The notes under the pieces: generated by a model
Seen by the model: the letters and a program-made list of their open reading frames with translations, nothing else
Databases searched by the model: none
What the model was told of the DNA's origin: nothing
Translations under genes and position numbers: made by a program
In this document: one piece after another, positions 32,559 through 44,943 of the stretch
Layout of the letters: every line of letters starts with the position of its first letter
Numbering within the stretch: the stretch's first letter is position 1
From: Zygnema cylindricum
Taxonomy: Eukaryota > Streptophyta > Zygnematophyceae > Zygnematales > Zygnemataceae
Direction: 5' to 3'
NCBI GenBank assembly: GCA_037447655.1
Contig: JBBHKE010002612.1
Location: 98,530 to 162,529 of the forward strand
Length of the DNA: 64,000 bases

Positions 32559-35500
32559 ATGGACGAACACGGCGTATCTACTACAGAAATGTTAGCGCAA
32601 TTTGTCAAGGAGTTGGAAAGCGTTAGATTACAGAACCCGCAGCTGAGTAACTCCGTCGCGGCCTTGGAGTCTCGACTTGAAGAGCGTTCTGATGGAGGCA
32701 TAAAGAGAGACTTCATGAGACTGAAATTGAGACTTCCCGATGAGTTTGACCCTCCAAGACACAAGAACCTTGACACATGGTTATTCTCCGTTGCAAACTA
32801 TCTCGAGAATTTTCCTAGCCTATCTGATCGTGAGAAGATTCATGTGGTTGGTCTTCTTAAAAGGGTAGCGGGGGCATGGTGGAGGACAATGGTGGAGAAT
32901 GATGAGGTACCGACCATTTGGGCTTTCCTCATTCACTTATTCCGTGACGCTAAGCAGCTCGTCAATACAATGAAGGCGGCAAGAGATAAGATCGCAGTGT
33001 TGAAGCAACGAACCTCACTGCTGGAATTTACGCAGCAGTTCTTGGAGTGCAAAGTTCAAATACCCACGATAACGGAGGACGAAGCCGTGGATCGCTACGT
33101 GAAGGTGCTTAAATCCTCTATTTGTAGGGATGTGGAACAATGGCTTGCTCGGGAAAGCACAACTTTTAGCCTCTCGACAATCATCCAATTTGCAGAGCTA
33201 ACTGATTCGGTCAACTTCAACCTCCGCAAACCTTATCATTATAGGTCGAGCAGCGGCAGAGGAAGCCGACGAGACGATGGTCCAACTCCCATGGATCTCG
33301 GAGCAATTGATGAGGATAAAGAAGTGGTCAACGTCGCGCAGAGAAAGTAGAAACCTACCAAGAACAAGACCAATGACTTATCCCCCGAGGAGCTTCAGCA
33401 GAGGAGGCAAAATGGCCTATGCTTCCAATGCGGTTCCCCATATCATATGGCTCGAGAATGTCCAAAACGGAAAGGTCCCAAAAAGGGAAAACTTAACGTT
33501 ATGAGGTTAGCCAGAGAAGGAGGAGACCCTTTGATATTTCAAGCTCAAATCCGAGTGAACGCAACTAACTTGATGGTAGACACCGGAGCATCGCGGAACT
33601 TCATCAACGAGCTATCGGTGAAAAGGTTGAAACTTCCTCTCGTAGTGCTAAAGGATCATCTGTCGGTACGATTGGCCGATGAAAGTTCCTTATGAATTAC
33701 CCATCGTACTCCGAGGTTACGGGTTGGAATTGGGAAATTCCGATGGTATGAAATGCTTCATATATTACCTCTTGGGGACCATGAAGTAATCTTGGGGAAA
33801 CCATGGCTGCAAAAATGGAATCCGATGATCGATTGGCGAAGTGGTGATATGAGAGTGAAGAAAGGTGAAGAAGAGTTTGAGGTAAAAGCGGGAGCGGCTA
33901 GTAACGGAGCGGAAGAGGGACGCCTACTTTCGGCCTTACTGCTTAAGAGGGCACTCAAGAAAGGGGAAACGATTGGTATGGCGGTCGTCCTGCCAATGGA
34001 AGAGGCGAAGGAGGAGATCTCGAAAGAATGGAAGAAGAAGGACCCCGACTTCGACTCAAAAGAAAGTGACGACATTGGAAAGACTTCCTAAGAGGCCCTG
34101 GAAGTCGCGACAAAACTTCTCGAGGAGTACGTAGATGTATTTCCCCCGAAGCTCCTTGAAGGACTACCTCGGACGTGCGAAGTAGACCATAAGATAGAGC
34201 TTGTTCCGGGAGCGGTACCCCCGGCTAATCGGATGTACAAGATGAGTTACACCAAGTTGGACGAACTCAAAAAAGAACTCGCAGAGTTGGTCGAAGCCGG
34301 AGCAATCGAACTGAGCAAGTCACCATATGGAGCCCCCGTTCTCTTTGTAAACAAGAAAGATGGAGGTTTCCGTATGTGTATAGAATATCGAGCGCTAAAC
34401 AAATTAACGGTGAAGAATGCGTAACCTTTATCGAGTATAGACGAATTATTTGATCGACTTCGAGGTGCTAATTATTTTTCGAAGATAGACTTACAGAGCG
34501 GCTACCACCAGATTAGAATTGCCGAGGAAGATGTGGAAAAGACGGCATTTAGAACTCGGTATGGTCATTTCCAGTTTCGGGTAATGCCGTTCGGGTTGAC
34601 TAACGCACCGACAACTTTTATGCATTTAATGAATTTCATCTTTCGGCAATATCTGGACGCGTTTGTAATCGTCTTCCTAGACGACATCTTGGTGTATAGC
34701 CAAACGCTGGATGATCATATAAAGCATCTACGGACGTTCCTACAAGTCCTTCCGGAAAATAAGTTGTACGCAAAGAGAAGCAAATGTGACTTCTTCAAGG
34801 AGAAAATTGATTTTCTGGGCCATGTGGTGAGTCGAGATGGAATCGCAAAGGATCCGAACAAAAGAGGGGCAATAAAAGAGTGGCCGCAGCTGGCAAATAT
34901 TACGGAATTACGGAGGTTTCTAAGATTATGCTCCTACTATCGACGTTTTGTCGAGGGTTTCGCAAAAATCACTACACCACTCACGGAGTTGCTCAAGAAT
35001 GACGTGCCCTATGATTGGAAATCGGCGCAAGGGGCAGCCTTTAACACGCTAAAGGAGCGGTTAGTTATCGCCCTTGTGTTAGCTGTTCCCGACCCGAACT
35101 TACCTTCGACGATAATCACCGATGCCAACGATACGGCTATTGGAGCGATCCTTATGCAAGATCATGGAAAAGGCCTTCAACCCATTGCCTAGGACAGTCG
35201 AAAACTAAAAGCAGGGGAGCTTAACTGGGCCACCCATGAGAAGGAGACAATCGCTATCTTCAATGCGCTGGAGGTTTAGAAGTGTTACGTTTAAAGGAGG
35301 CGGATCACGGTTATCACAGATCACCACGCCCTACAGTACCTACAAAAACAGCAAAAGTTCTCCAAGAAACAAATGCAATGGATGACGTTTCTTCAGACCT
35401 TCTGACCGGAACTCATCATCGAGTATAAACCGGGCAAGATGAACCCGACGAATGTGCTGTCAAGAAGACACGGAGTCGCTGCGCCTGTAGCGAAGCAACG

Positions 35501-35633
35501 ACCGCAAGCATCGCAACATGTAAACCTAAGCTTGGTGAAGGAGAACACCGCATCGGCGACCACAGCGCAAGACCCTAAACTCAGCGCAATCGTTAGTACG
35601 ATGCAAGTGGACGAACAGTGGTTAAGTAGGATA
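32559..35633 (+). pseudogene. G1 gag-protease-RT-RNase H, one frame with stops
   Basis: Starts MDEHGVSTTEML. Gag (32559-33350) has the retrotransposon gag core WLFSVANYLENFP to LLKRVAGAWWR. A CCHC knuckle CFQCGSPYHMAREC is at about 33421-33462. The protease has VDTGASRNFI near 33577, and ILPLGDHEVILGKPWL near 33756-33803. RT runs at about 34140-34900 ([58 protein letters not shown]). RNase H lies at about 35100-35430 ([28 protein letters not shown]). The frame is constant over all these blocks and is interrupted by stops near 33348, 33693, 34089, 34422, 35190, 35277, 35290 and 35402. Several can be explained by one C-to-T or G-to-A change. It is a chromovirus polyprotein, inactive now. Confidence 0.93.
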
Positions 35634-37008
35634 TGTTGTTCCTTGGTCTAAAATAAACCGCAGAAGCAACCCAAACTATCATGCAAAAAGCTAAGCAAAG
35701 CTAGGCCAATGAACAATCATTTGAAATGCATCCTCCATATGCGTACACAGACGCAACAAACAACATTTAGGGTTTCATGGAATAATCAACATAAATAAAC
35801 CCTATGACAACATCTAAGGTTTGATGGAATTATCAACATAAACAAACCCTAGGACAAATGCACAAACAGTGCATATCAAACATATATAAAATAACATAAA
35901 TAAATAATAACAAACAAATGCATCACACATAAACAAAAGTATAATCAAAGTATAATCAAATAATCATTATATCATTCAAAGTGCATGACCTAATCGACAA
36001 CCCTAAAATATTACATCTTTGGTCCCTACTTTTCTAACCAGCATTGATGAATAATTCCTAACAAAGCTCATTCCTATATATACACTTGTGAGCTGTCAAC
36101 GAATCACTAAGTGTCAAAATAACCAACATAAATTACGTAACTGTCATTAAGTCCTATTTAACCATAATAACAAATTACTAAGAAAAACTAATCGTAAGCG
36201 TACACCTGAAAGTCAAGCAATCGTAAGCGTACACTTGTCTGCAAATACGACATATAAATTAAAGTGTCGATATCCTCATTAATCACGTAAAATGTAACTA
36301 TTTTAATCAACACTAAATCATTAGTTCGCATAAAACAAAATATTGATGTTTCAAATAATTACACCAACGCATCCACAAATCCGCGTCATAAGTGACAACT
36401 TGCTTAGTCACTTGTCGATAAGTCCACGCAGTAACCCGTCATCACAAATGTAAGAACCCTTGTAAAATAGCGGCAAACGCCGTCGGATCTCCACGTGTAA
36501 CTCTAACCACTTGCCGAAATGATCTTGTACCTTCGAAATCCTATTCGTACCGAAATCGTGTTGTTTGCAATAAGTGCAACTATCGCAAATAAAATATCTG
36601 TACCGTCGCGTCACGTACTTTTCCATAAATGTCGCTTGTCGCATTAGGTTTCATTCTTGCGGCGTACATTTCAACCTCTTCAAATATTTTACATTGGATA
36701 GCTTCGCGATCCACAGTCCATTTCCCAACGCATTCCATATTTTTCGTACGCTTCTTCGCGTCACTTCATTTGTACTTCGTACGTTTCAAACAATTCATAT
36801 TTCATATCGGATCGCTTTGTGATCAGCCGTACATTTTCAAATGTTTGTTCGCCACACTCACACGTCACTTTAATTTTGCTCGTACACTAACTCCCCCGAA
36901 CCGCAAATTTGTTCAAAACTCCACAGTACATCATGTAAAATATATACGCACGAAACGTCGCGTGCGCACCAAATTTCACGTACGCACGAAACTAAATCTT
37001 CAAAAACA
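35634..37008 (-). repeat. N1 left LTR (3' LTR in element orientation)
   Basis: 1375 bp, almost identical to 37935-39311. It is AT-rich with repeated ACATAAAC and CGTAC motifs and carries no recognisable coding sequence. Confidence 0.88.
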
Positions 37009-37216
37009 ACACTCCCCCGAAAATTTAGTTTTGTGCATCCATTATTCCACGTCATCAGCTGTCACACTTTCACCTCCTGTTGTCTCCTCCATTTGAATCC
37101 GCCAAATGCCTCCATCTGAATCCGCCAAATGCCTTTGACAGAGTTTTCCAACTTGTTCCACCAATGCTTCTGCTGCCTCCATATACCATCTAGATTTTAT
37201 AATACATAATATATAC

Positions 37217-37279
<63 letters not shown>

Positions 37280-37934
37280 TTTTTTCAATTACAACAAAAA
37301 TAATTCCTTCGAATATCTAAATCCAGATCTACATTCCCAAAATTCTATCAAATTTAACTAAAAAAAAATAAAACTAAAGGATTGCACTAATAATATTTCC
37401 CAAATCAAATAATTCCTACCTCATTATAACAAATCTACATTTCATTTTTTTTCTTCCTTTAATAATCAAATCCCAAAGTTTCCCATTAAAAATACATTTA
37501 ACAAATAGTATTTTCCCAAAAATTATAATAATGTCACATTTCCCAAAAATTTCCAACAACTCAAAATCTACATTACAAATCCAATTTTCAACAATCATCG
37601 ATCCACAAAATTTGGATCTCTCCACCACATGTCACAACTCCACTTTTCGGATCTAAATAAACATTTATTTTCCAAAACTAAAATATCGATTCTCAAAATA
37701 AATCATTTTCATTGAGGGTAGACATTTTGGCACTGTCACTAAGTTAACCCTTGGGGCGATGCAAGATTAAACTCGGAACATACCAACACTATGATAAGGC
37801 CGATCTCATGTGTACACAGACACCATTACTGCCATACAACCAGCAAGGACAAAATTAACCCGCTATAATGCGTGTGACAGAAACCTATCTCGACTTAACC
37901 TAACATATGATAGATGGGTTGTGGGCCCATAACC
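37009..37934 (-). other. N1 interior: primer site, polypurine tract, AT microsatellite
   Basis: Only 926 bp. It holds the polypurine-type tract at 37009-37023, a 17-bp direct duplication (TGAATCCGCCAAATGCC, near 37095-37135), an (AT)n microsatellite at about 37207-37276, and the primer-binding site at 37922-37934. No domain is recognisable in any frame; a Phe/Ile-rich 70-residue frame on the minus strand (37416-37628) is not convincing as a gene. Confidence 0.8.
37216..37276. repeat. (AT)n microsatellite
   Basis: Nearly perfect AT dinucleotide run of about 60 bp in the N1 interior. Confidence 0.95.
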
Positions 37935-39311
37935 TGTTGTTCTTTGGTCTAAAATAGACCGCAGAAGCAACCCAAACTATCATGCAAGAAGCTAAGCAAA
38001 GCTAGGCCAATGAACAATCATTTGAAATGCATCCTCCATATGCGTACACAGACGCAACAAACAACATTTAGGGTTTCATGGAATAATCAACATAAATAAA
38101 CCATATGACAACATCTAAGGTTTGATGGAATAATCAACATAAACAAACCCTAGGACAAATGCATAAACAGTGCATATCAAACATATATATAAAATAACAT
38201 AAATAAATAATAACAAACAAATGCATCACACATAAACAAAAGTATAATCAAAGTATAATCAAATAATCATTATATCATTCAAAGTGCATGACCTAATTGA
38301 CAACCCTAAAATATTTCATCTTTGGTCTCTACTTTTCTAACCAGCATTGATGAATAATTCCTAACAAAGCTCATTCCTATATATACACTTGTGAGCTGTC
38401 AACGAATCACTAAGTGTCAAAATAACCAACATAAATTACGTAACTGTCATTAAGTCCTATTTAACCATAATAACAAATTACTAAGAAAAACTAATCGTAA
38501 GCGTACACGTGAAAGTCAAGCAATCGTAAGCGTACACTTGTCTGCAAATACGACACATAAATTAAAGTGTCGATATCTTCATTAATCACGTAAAATATAA
38601 CTATTTTAATCAACACTAAATCATTAGTTCGCATAAAACAAAATATTGATGTTTCAAATAATTACAACGACGCATCCAAAAATCCGCGTCATAAGTGACA
38701 ACTTGCTTAGTCACTTGTCGATAAGTCCACGCAGTAACCCGTCATCACATACGTAAGAACCTTTGTAAAATAGCGGCGGACGCCGTCGGACCTCCACGTG
38801 TAACTCGAACCACTTGCCGAAATGATCTTGTACCTTCGAAATCCTATTCGTACCGAAATCGTGTTGTTTGCAATAAGTGCAACTGTCGCAAATAAAATTT
38901 CTGTACCGTCGCGTCACGTACTTTTCCATAAATGTCGCTTGTCGCATTATGTTTCGTTCTTGCGGCGTACATTTCAACCTCTTCAAATATTTTACATTGG
39001 ATAGCTTCGCGATCCACCGTCCATTTCCCAAAGCATTCCATATTTTTCGTACGCTCCTTCGCGTCACTTCATTTGTACTTCGTACGTTTCAAACAATTCA
39101 TATTTCATATCGGATCGTTTCGCGATCAGCCGTAAATTTTCAAATGTTTGTTCGCGCCACTCACACGTCACTTTAATTTTGCTCGTACACTACCTCCCCC
39201 GATCCGCAAATCTGTTCAAAACTCCACAGTACATCATTAAAAATATATACGCATGAAACGTCGCGTGCGCACCAAATTTCACGTACGCACGAAACTAAAT
39301 CTTCAAAAACA
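37935..39311 (-). repeat. N1 right LTR (5' LTR in element orientation)
   Basis: 1377 bp. In minus orientation it ends AGAACAACA, followed at once by the half-tRNA primer site. Confidence 0.88.
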
Positions 39312-39312
39312 A

Positions 39313-40710
39313 TAGGATAAAGGCCGCCTATGACGACGAGGACACACTAAAGGAACTTAGTTAACAGAAGGTACTAATCCGAACCCCCAATGGTATGTGG
39401 CGGTACAGATTGAGTAAAACAACACAACTTTATGTTCCGACAAATATGAAGTTACGTCACGCGATTCTTAAACTGAGCCACGACGAGCCGCTCAGCGGAC
39501 ACTTTAGGCGGGATAAAACAATCGCGCGTGTCGCTGAGGCGTATTACTGGCCAAACATGACTCACGACATTGCGGAATATGTTCGGACGTGTGACTTCGT
39601 AATAGGAACAAATCCGATTTTGGGCAGCAAGGCCTGTTACAACCCCTTCCCATACCATCTGTTCCTTGGGAGGCGATCTTCATGGATTTCATTGTAGCCC
39701 TTCCGCTGAGTAAAGAGGGTTACGAGTAATCTTCGTTGTCGTGGATTATTTCACGAAAATGGCCCATTTCGTACCCACATCCACCACAGCCATAGCGCGA
39801 GAAATCGCGAACTTATTCTTTCGGGAGATATTCCGCCATCACGAACTTGCGAAAAGGATTGTCAGCGACCGCGATCGCAAATTCGTGACCCACTTTTGGC
39901 GAAATCTATTTGCGCTATGTGGCACGCAATTGGCCATGTCCACAGCTTACCACCCTCAAACTGATGGTCAGACTGAAAGGGTGAATCCAACTCTGGAGGA
40001 AGCGTTATGAGCTTATGTCTTGGTGCACCAAACGTATAGGTGGACCATTTAACAGCGATTGAGGTTGCATACAACATTGCGGTGCACTCGTCTACGAATG
40101 CTACGCCATTCTTCCTAAATGGATGACAGCCCACTCTTCCCCAAAACTTATTGGTAGCGAACTGCCATACGATAGCAGCTCAAGATTTTGCCAAAAAGCT
40201 GCAAGGAAACTAGGAAAAGGCGGCCAAGGCGCTCCAGTTAGCAAAGGATCGCCAAAAGTTGCAGGCCGACGCTCACCGAAAGGACACGTCTTTAGCGTGG
40301 GGGAAAGGGTTCACCTTAATATGGAAAACCTCTCCATGCCGGGTGTCCTCTCTAATAATTTGGCACCAAAATTCACGCGCCCATTCACAGTTCTCTCCCG
40401 TGTGGGCGAAGTGGCTTATAAGTTGGATATTCCGAAAGACTGGCATATCCATAATGTCTTCCATGTTTCACTCCTTTAACCATTTCGCGACCCTTTTTCG
40501 ATGTTTCGTAATCGACAATGGAACACTCCTTTTCCACCTGTTCAGGGTACCTCTGAGGAGTTTGAGGTGGAGGAGATCCTTCAGTCGCGCCGCTCCCAGA
40601 ATTCCAACTCCAACCAATATTTGGTTCGTTGGAAATGCTACGATGCTTAGGATAACTCTTGGATTAACGAGGAGGATCTGCATTCCCCAGAGTTACTCCG
40701 CCGGTTTTAG
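39313..40710 (+). pseudogene. G1 integrase and chromodomain
   Basis: Continuation of G1 pol after N1. The HHCC zinc finger region is at about 39476-39610 (HDEPLSGHFRRDKT, YYWPNMTHDI, a degraded second Cys pair). The DDE core is at 39741-40010 (DYFTKMAHFVP, VSDRDRKFVTHFW, HPQTDGQTERVN), with a stop near 40008. A GPY/F-type region is at about 40300-40479 (GERVHLNMENL, KFTRPFTVLSRVGEVAYKLDIP, NVFHVSLL). A chromodomain at about 40555-40710 has FEVEEILQSRR, YLVRWKCYDA, one TAG, then NSWINEEDLHSPELLRR. Chromodomains target integration to heterochromatin by reading histone marks. Several frameshifts and stops break the frame. Confidence 0.9.
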
Positions 40711-41177
40711 CAAAGTGAGGACACTTAGCTTCGCCGGAGGGGCAATCGCAGCGGCCCCAATAAAGGAACGAATCGCAGTGTCGCAACCATCGCAATTATA
40801 TTGGGGACGCGACAAAGAAACGCAGCGGCGATGGTACCGCATGGCAGCGCAACATGGTCACGTTGCCGTCAGATGAACGCAACACAACCGCTGCGCTGAC
40901 AAGAAAGCGCAACGGTGCAATTGTGTTTCACCTCGTTGGTAACAACGAACCCTTGGTTTCGCCGCAGCAGCGCAGTATCATAAATGTTGGACGCTGCGAT
41001 ACCCTTGCACGCTGCGACGGTTCGCATAATCCAAAAGTGAAACCCTCAACCCTTGTTGATAAAGCCGCCATCCGCCCTCGCGACCAATCGAGTCTTGGCA
41101 GCTTAGAGATTGCTTTTCTCTGCGTTAGTTTGCCTTCACTTCTGGAACTACCAAAATTGTCTTGTACAACAGTGTCT

Positions 41178-42475
41178 ATGGCGTCGTCGTCCTCTCCACC
41201 ACCAAAAAGGAGGAGGCTTGTACGAGTGGGGCAATAAGATGTGAATTGTCCGTAGAGATTATTAATGGCGGCGGAGGCCATGGTAGAGGCAGACCGGAGA
41301 AGAGAGGTAGAAGGGGAGCCGGAACCAGAAGAAACTGCCAATAGTGAGGCAGGGACGGCTGAAACCAGTGGAGGGGAGGGGTCAGAAAACTCAAAGGACC
41401 CCGAATACACCCCTACCCAGGGAGGGATCAGGAATATAAGGAGGATCATGAGCTCTCAGAGGCCGAGGAACCAGAACGAGAACCAACGACTCCGCCAATT
41501 GAGGAGCGCACCTCAGATTTGGAGGTGAGGAAAGACCCCAACAAGGAGAGTAACGAAGACGAGCAGTCCTCCGAAAGCGCGGAATAGAAAGTGGAAGCAC
41601 AATACCCTAGTGGAGACGAAGTGTTTCTCCTTCGAGAAAACCAAAGGGAGACGGCCGAGAAGAGTGAACAGTGAGAGGAAATTCCCGATTACCTTTACCC
41701 ACTTTCTGCCGACACACAGCATCCGGATCTCGCCTTCAGCTTCGCGAAGCGCATTGCGATCCCTAGGAGTGGCTCGAGGAGTGGCGTACGAGAAAACGTG
41801 GGGACCATATCTTTATCCCCGCCAGCGTACCGTCACACCCGGCTTGGAATTTTATGAGAACAAAGGACCTCGGGAACAACCACAAGGGTTATGTGTAGCT
41901 AAACCCCCATGTCCTACCGTTTGTGGAAGTAGTTGAGGATAACTACCACTACAGGGTGGATGTTCCCGGGTTACTCCGCCATTATCACCCGTGGGATGTT
42001 CGCCTCCATGACATCATTGCTCGGGCAGAGGTCACCCCAAAGTACGCGCACTTAAGTTGGCCAGAAAGAACGTTCTGTAGCGGGCCCGAGCTGCTACGAA
42101 ACATGCGTCCTTCAAGCTAAGAAAAGTACCTAGGTGGAAACCAGCGGATGAGGAGGCAAAAGAGGCACAACAACTTGCATAACCCGAATCGCCACAAATT
42201 CTGGCACTTAGGGAGCCTGCACCGACGACCATTTTGCCGCAACCCGAGAGTCCCGAGGCTGTACCAGAAGAGGGGGAGGACTTAGTGCAGGAGCGAATCA
42301 TTCGGAGACGTTTCGTAGCAGCAGACCATCATATTGCGTTGCTGGAGACCCGATGTGAGCAGCTCCAAAACCAACTCGACACCCTGCGACAGGAATCGAG
42401 GAGTACCGCGAAGAGACGTACGATATACTTTGGCAGTAGCAGTTTCCGTGAGACAGAAGGTTCAGCGGGACGCTG
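41178..42475 (+). pseudogene. G1 additional ORF downstream of the chromodomain
   Basis: About 1.3 kb of coding-like sequence in sense orientation between pol and the 3' LTR. The first frame reads MASSSSPPPKRRRLVRVGQ, with a possible nuclear localisation run (KRRRL). A shifted frame from 41265 is rich in Glu, Pro, Gly and Ser (REVEGEPEPEETANSEAG) up to 41528. Further pieces lie at 41610-41936 and 41923-42120 (HYRVDVPGLLRHYHPWDVRL). The last piece, 42234-42420, is acidic, then a likely coiled coil (HHIALLETRCEQLQNQLDTL). I recognise no domain. It may be one decayed protein of about 400 residues. It could be a captured gene or an element-specific extra ORF as in some plant gypsy lineages. Confidence 0.5.
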
Positions 42476-42482
42476 AAGCCCT

Positions 42483-42494
42483 AGTGGGAGGCAT
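42483..42494 (+). other. G1 polypurine tract
   Basis: AGTGGGAGGCAT directly before the 3' LTR start at 42495, a purine-rich run in the expected place. Confidence 0.65.
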
Positions 42495-43004
42495 TGTAAC
42501 AAGGTTACGGAGTTGGGTACTTAGTAGTTAGCAACTAGGCTGCTATGGTTGGGATATCAGAGCAGCGCAACAACGATTCCAGACCAGCGCAACATAGCAG
42601 TATATCAGCTTAGCAGCATAGCCACTTAGTAGCGTAGCAGCATAGTTGAGTAGCAGAGTAAAGCAGCTTAGCAATTTAGCAACGCCGCAAAATGTAGATA
42701 GAACGGTATTGTTCTATAAGATATTTCGGGGATTTGTCTCTGTTGACCGTGGAGGTCCACGCGTACAGTTGTACAGTACTACGTTGACTAGCAGCTAGCT
42801 AGTTTAAATAGTCAGGTAGGCTTAGTGGATAGGATACTCTTCGAGTAGACCTACGCGGCGAGCACAACCTTGTAATCTCTTCCTAGTAATAAAGTGCAAC
42901 TTTGTCTGTTTGTGGTGTGTACTCCTAATGTTGCTACGGGAAGATCCTTCGTGTTTTCTGGTGTGCATTGTGGCGTGTTGTGGTGCGTTATTGTCCCTTT
43001 TACA
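42495..43004 (+). repeat. G1 3' LTR
   Basis: 510 bp. It has a single copy of the CATAGCAG-rich unit. It is followed by AGATA, the imperfect target duplication. Confidence 0.92.
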
Positions 43005-44943
43005 AGATATGAGAATCCTAACTGTAGGAAAATGAACTAAAGGTGAGAAAGTCTCTTCATAATCAATGCCCTCTTTTTGACTATAGCCCTTAGAAACAAA
43101 TGTGGGATTATATCTTTTAATGGTGTTATCCGGATTCAATTTAACTTGAATACCCACTTACAACCAATGGCTTTCTTATCCGGCAGAATTTCCACAATCT
43201 TCGAAGTTTGAGCCTCCATGATTGACTTTATCTTGTCATTTGCTACAACATTCCACAGATCTTTTTTTGGAACAGAGAAGGCTTCATGAATGGTAAGAGG
43301 CTCCCCTAGGTTTGTAGAATAACCATGATCCACTCGGTCACCTCTTTGTTGGTTGCTTTGTCTTCTTCCCACCGGAAAATCTGAAGCAAGAACTGTTCGT
43401 CCCCGGCGCACTCTTGGAGGGGGAGGGGGAAGAGAAGGAGGAGGAGGAGGTGGTTCGGTAGCGGTTGTAATAGAAGGATGATCTGGTGGCTCAAAAACAT
43501 GTGGCAGTCTAGATAGAGAGGAAGAAACCGCTGATTGCTTGAAGGGAAACTGCTCATGTATGACATTTTCTTGTGTTTTTTTGTCTTTTCCGCCTCTTTC
43601 ACTCCAAAAACATCGACAAATTGACTTTCTTCCTTGATCTGAACATTTGTAGCAATCTAAATTGTATTTTTTTTAGGATTATACACTTTATACCTTACAA
43701 ATTCATCATCATAGCCCAAAATATCCCAGGTACAAATTTCGGACTTAATTTCCAATTTGGAAAATTATCCAACTTAAAACACTTACTTCTAAAGACTCTA
43801 AAGTGACTAACATTCCGCTTTCTTTCTTGTCCACATTTCATAAGGTGTATTATCTTTGACAGATCTGGTTTCTATTCTATTTCTAATGTAAGAAGAACAC
43901 TAAAAAGCTTCCCCCCAAAATTTCACATCCACACCTTCCCAAAATTTTCGGATCCACACCTTTATCCATCATCATAGATTCAGCACATTCAGTCAAAGTT
44001 CTATTGATTTTTTCAACCACACCATTCTGTTCCGGAGTGTAAGGAACAGTAAACTCATGAGAATTTCCATTTTATTTCAAATACTCAGCAAAGGCATTTG
44101 ATACATACTCTCTATAGTTGTCAAATCGCGAAGCAAGGATCGGTTTCCAATGAAGTTTCTCCACCCAGATCCGGAAATGCTTGAAATGTGTGAAGACCTT
44201 GCTCTTTTCCTTTATGAAGTACACTCGGCTCAAACGTCTGTAGTCATCGGTGAAGGTAAAAAGGTATTTGTTGCCACCAAGTGAAGGAACTTTGGCCGGT
44301 CCCCATACATCCGAGTGGATAAGGCCGAGAAAATCATTTGCTCGATAATCTAAAGTGTGTGGAACGGGAAGCTTATGAAGCTTTCCCGAGAGCACAACCA
44401 TCGCAAACATGGGATTCTATTTGACTAAGCTTGACAACTTCTACCATATTAGTCTTCACAATCTTTTCAAGCCTCTCATTATAAACATGCCTAAGCCTTT
44501 TATGCCACAATTTTTTTTCAGAAATGACACTCGAGTACACAAAATACACTTTATTAACCAGGTCCATCCAATACAACATATTTGGCCCTCTAGTTCCCGC
44601 TAAGGCTACTCTCCCATCCTTGCTTACTATCTTTTTGCCTTTGCTTTGAAAGGACATCAAAACCCTTACTCTATGCAACTAAGGTAGAAAACAAAGTTTT
44701 CTTAAATTTAGGCACTGATAAAACATCATGCAAAGTTCTTTTTACAGCTTTCCCATCTATCTAACAGTTCAGATCTATGATACCTTTAGCATTAGCTTCC
44801 ACTTGACGAGTAGGGATAGGTGTCATATCCTTGAAATATAATTTGTTCTAACACATGTGGGAGGAACTCCCGTAGTCTATAATCCACCCGAGATCTTTCT
44901 CTCCCTCCATCATCTTGGCACTAGCAAAGAACTCAGTGTCGTC
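43005..44943 (-). pseudogene. M3 copia protease/pre-integrase, integrase, RT N-term (right of G1)
   Basis: Minus-strand continuation of M3. A protease-like GSSHMC remnant lies near 44850-44880. The pre-integrase zinc region is at 44400-44560 (LWHKRLRHVYNERL, CDGCALGK). Integrase lies at about 43820-44410 (HSDVWGPAKVPSLGG, TDDYRRLSRVYF; the usual SDNGGEY is changed to RFDNYREY, so one catalytic context is altered). The linker and RT start lie at 43005-43440 (PLTIHEAF, KAIGCKWVFKLN, SKGYSQKEGIDYEETFSP, FPTVRILIS). Similarity ends near 44943. Gag, primer site and 5' LTR are not recognisable, so the 5' end was lost or is too decayed to see. Confidence 0.87.

Larger units (their letters stand above)
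35634..39312 (-). mobile_element. N1: non-autonomous LTR element nested in G1
   Basis: Direct repeats of 1375 bp (35634-37008) and 1377 bp (37935-39311), starting TGTTGTTC and ending CTTCAAAAACA, differ by few substitutions. The TAGGATA string occurs on both sides (35627-35633 and 39313-39319); removing the element restores the G1 frame (QWLSRI followed by KAAYDDED). Minus orientation is shown by a GGTTATGGGCCCA primer site at 37922-37934 next to the right LTR and a purine-rich tract (minus TTTTCGGGGGAGTGT, plus 37009-37023) next to the left LTR. The 926-bp interior has no gag or pol; the ATG in the primer site opens only about 10 codons. It therefore depends on proteins supplied in trans, like large retrotransposon derivatives. 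Several LTR reading frames are conserved only because the LTRs are similar. Confidence 0.88.
31931..43004 (+). mobile_element. G1: Ty3/gypsy chromovirus element carrying nested N1
   Basis: LTRs at 31931-32524 (594 bp) and 42495-43004 (510 bp), both TGTAACA/AGG to TTTTACA. They are flanked by TGATA and AGATA (5 bp, one mismatch), within a copia RT whose reading is restored when G1 is removed. The initiator Met primer site is at 32526, with gag-protease-RT-RNase H, integrase, chromodomain, then about 1.3 kb of extra coding-like sequence before the 3' LTR. Most of gag-pol up to the N1 insertion stays in one frame with isolated stops. N1 (35634-39312) splits the frame just before the integrase zinc finger. 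Confidence 0.93.

Noticed and set aside
36629-37096. 155-residue frame in the N1 left LTR as a gene
   Set aside because: It lies within an LTR and runs across its edge into the interior; no domain recognised.
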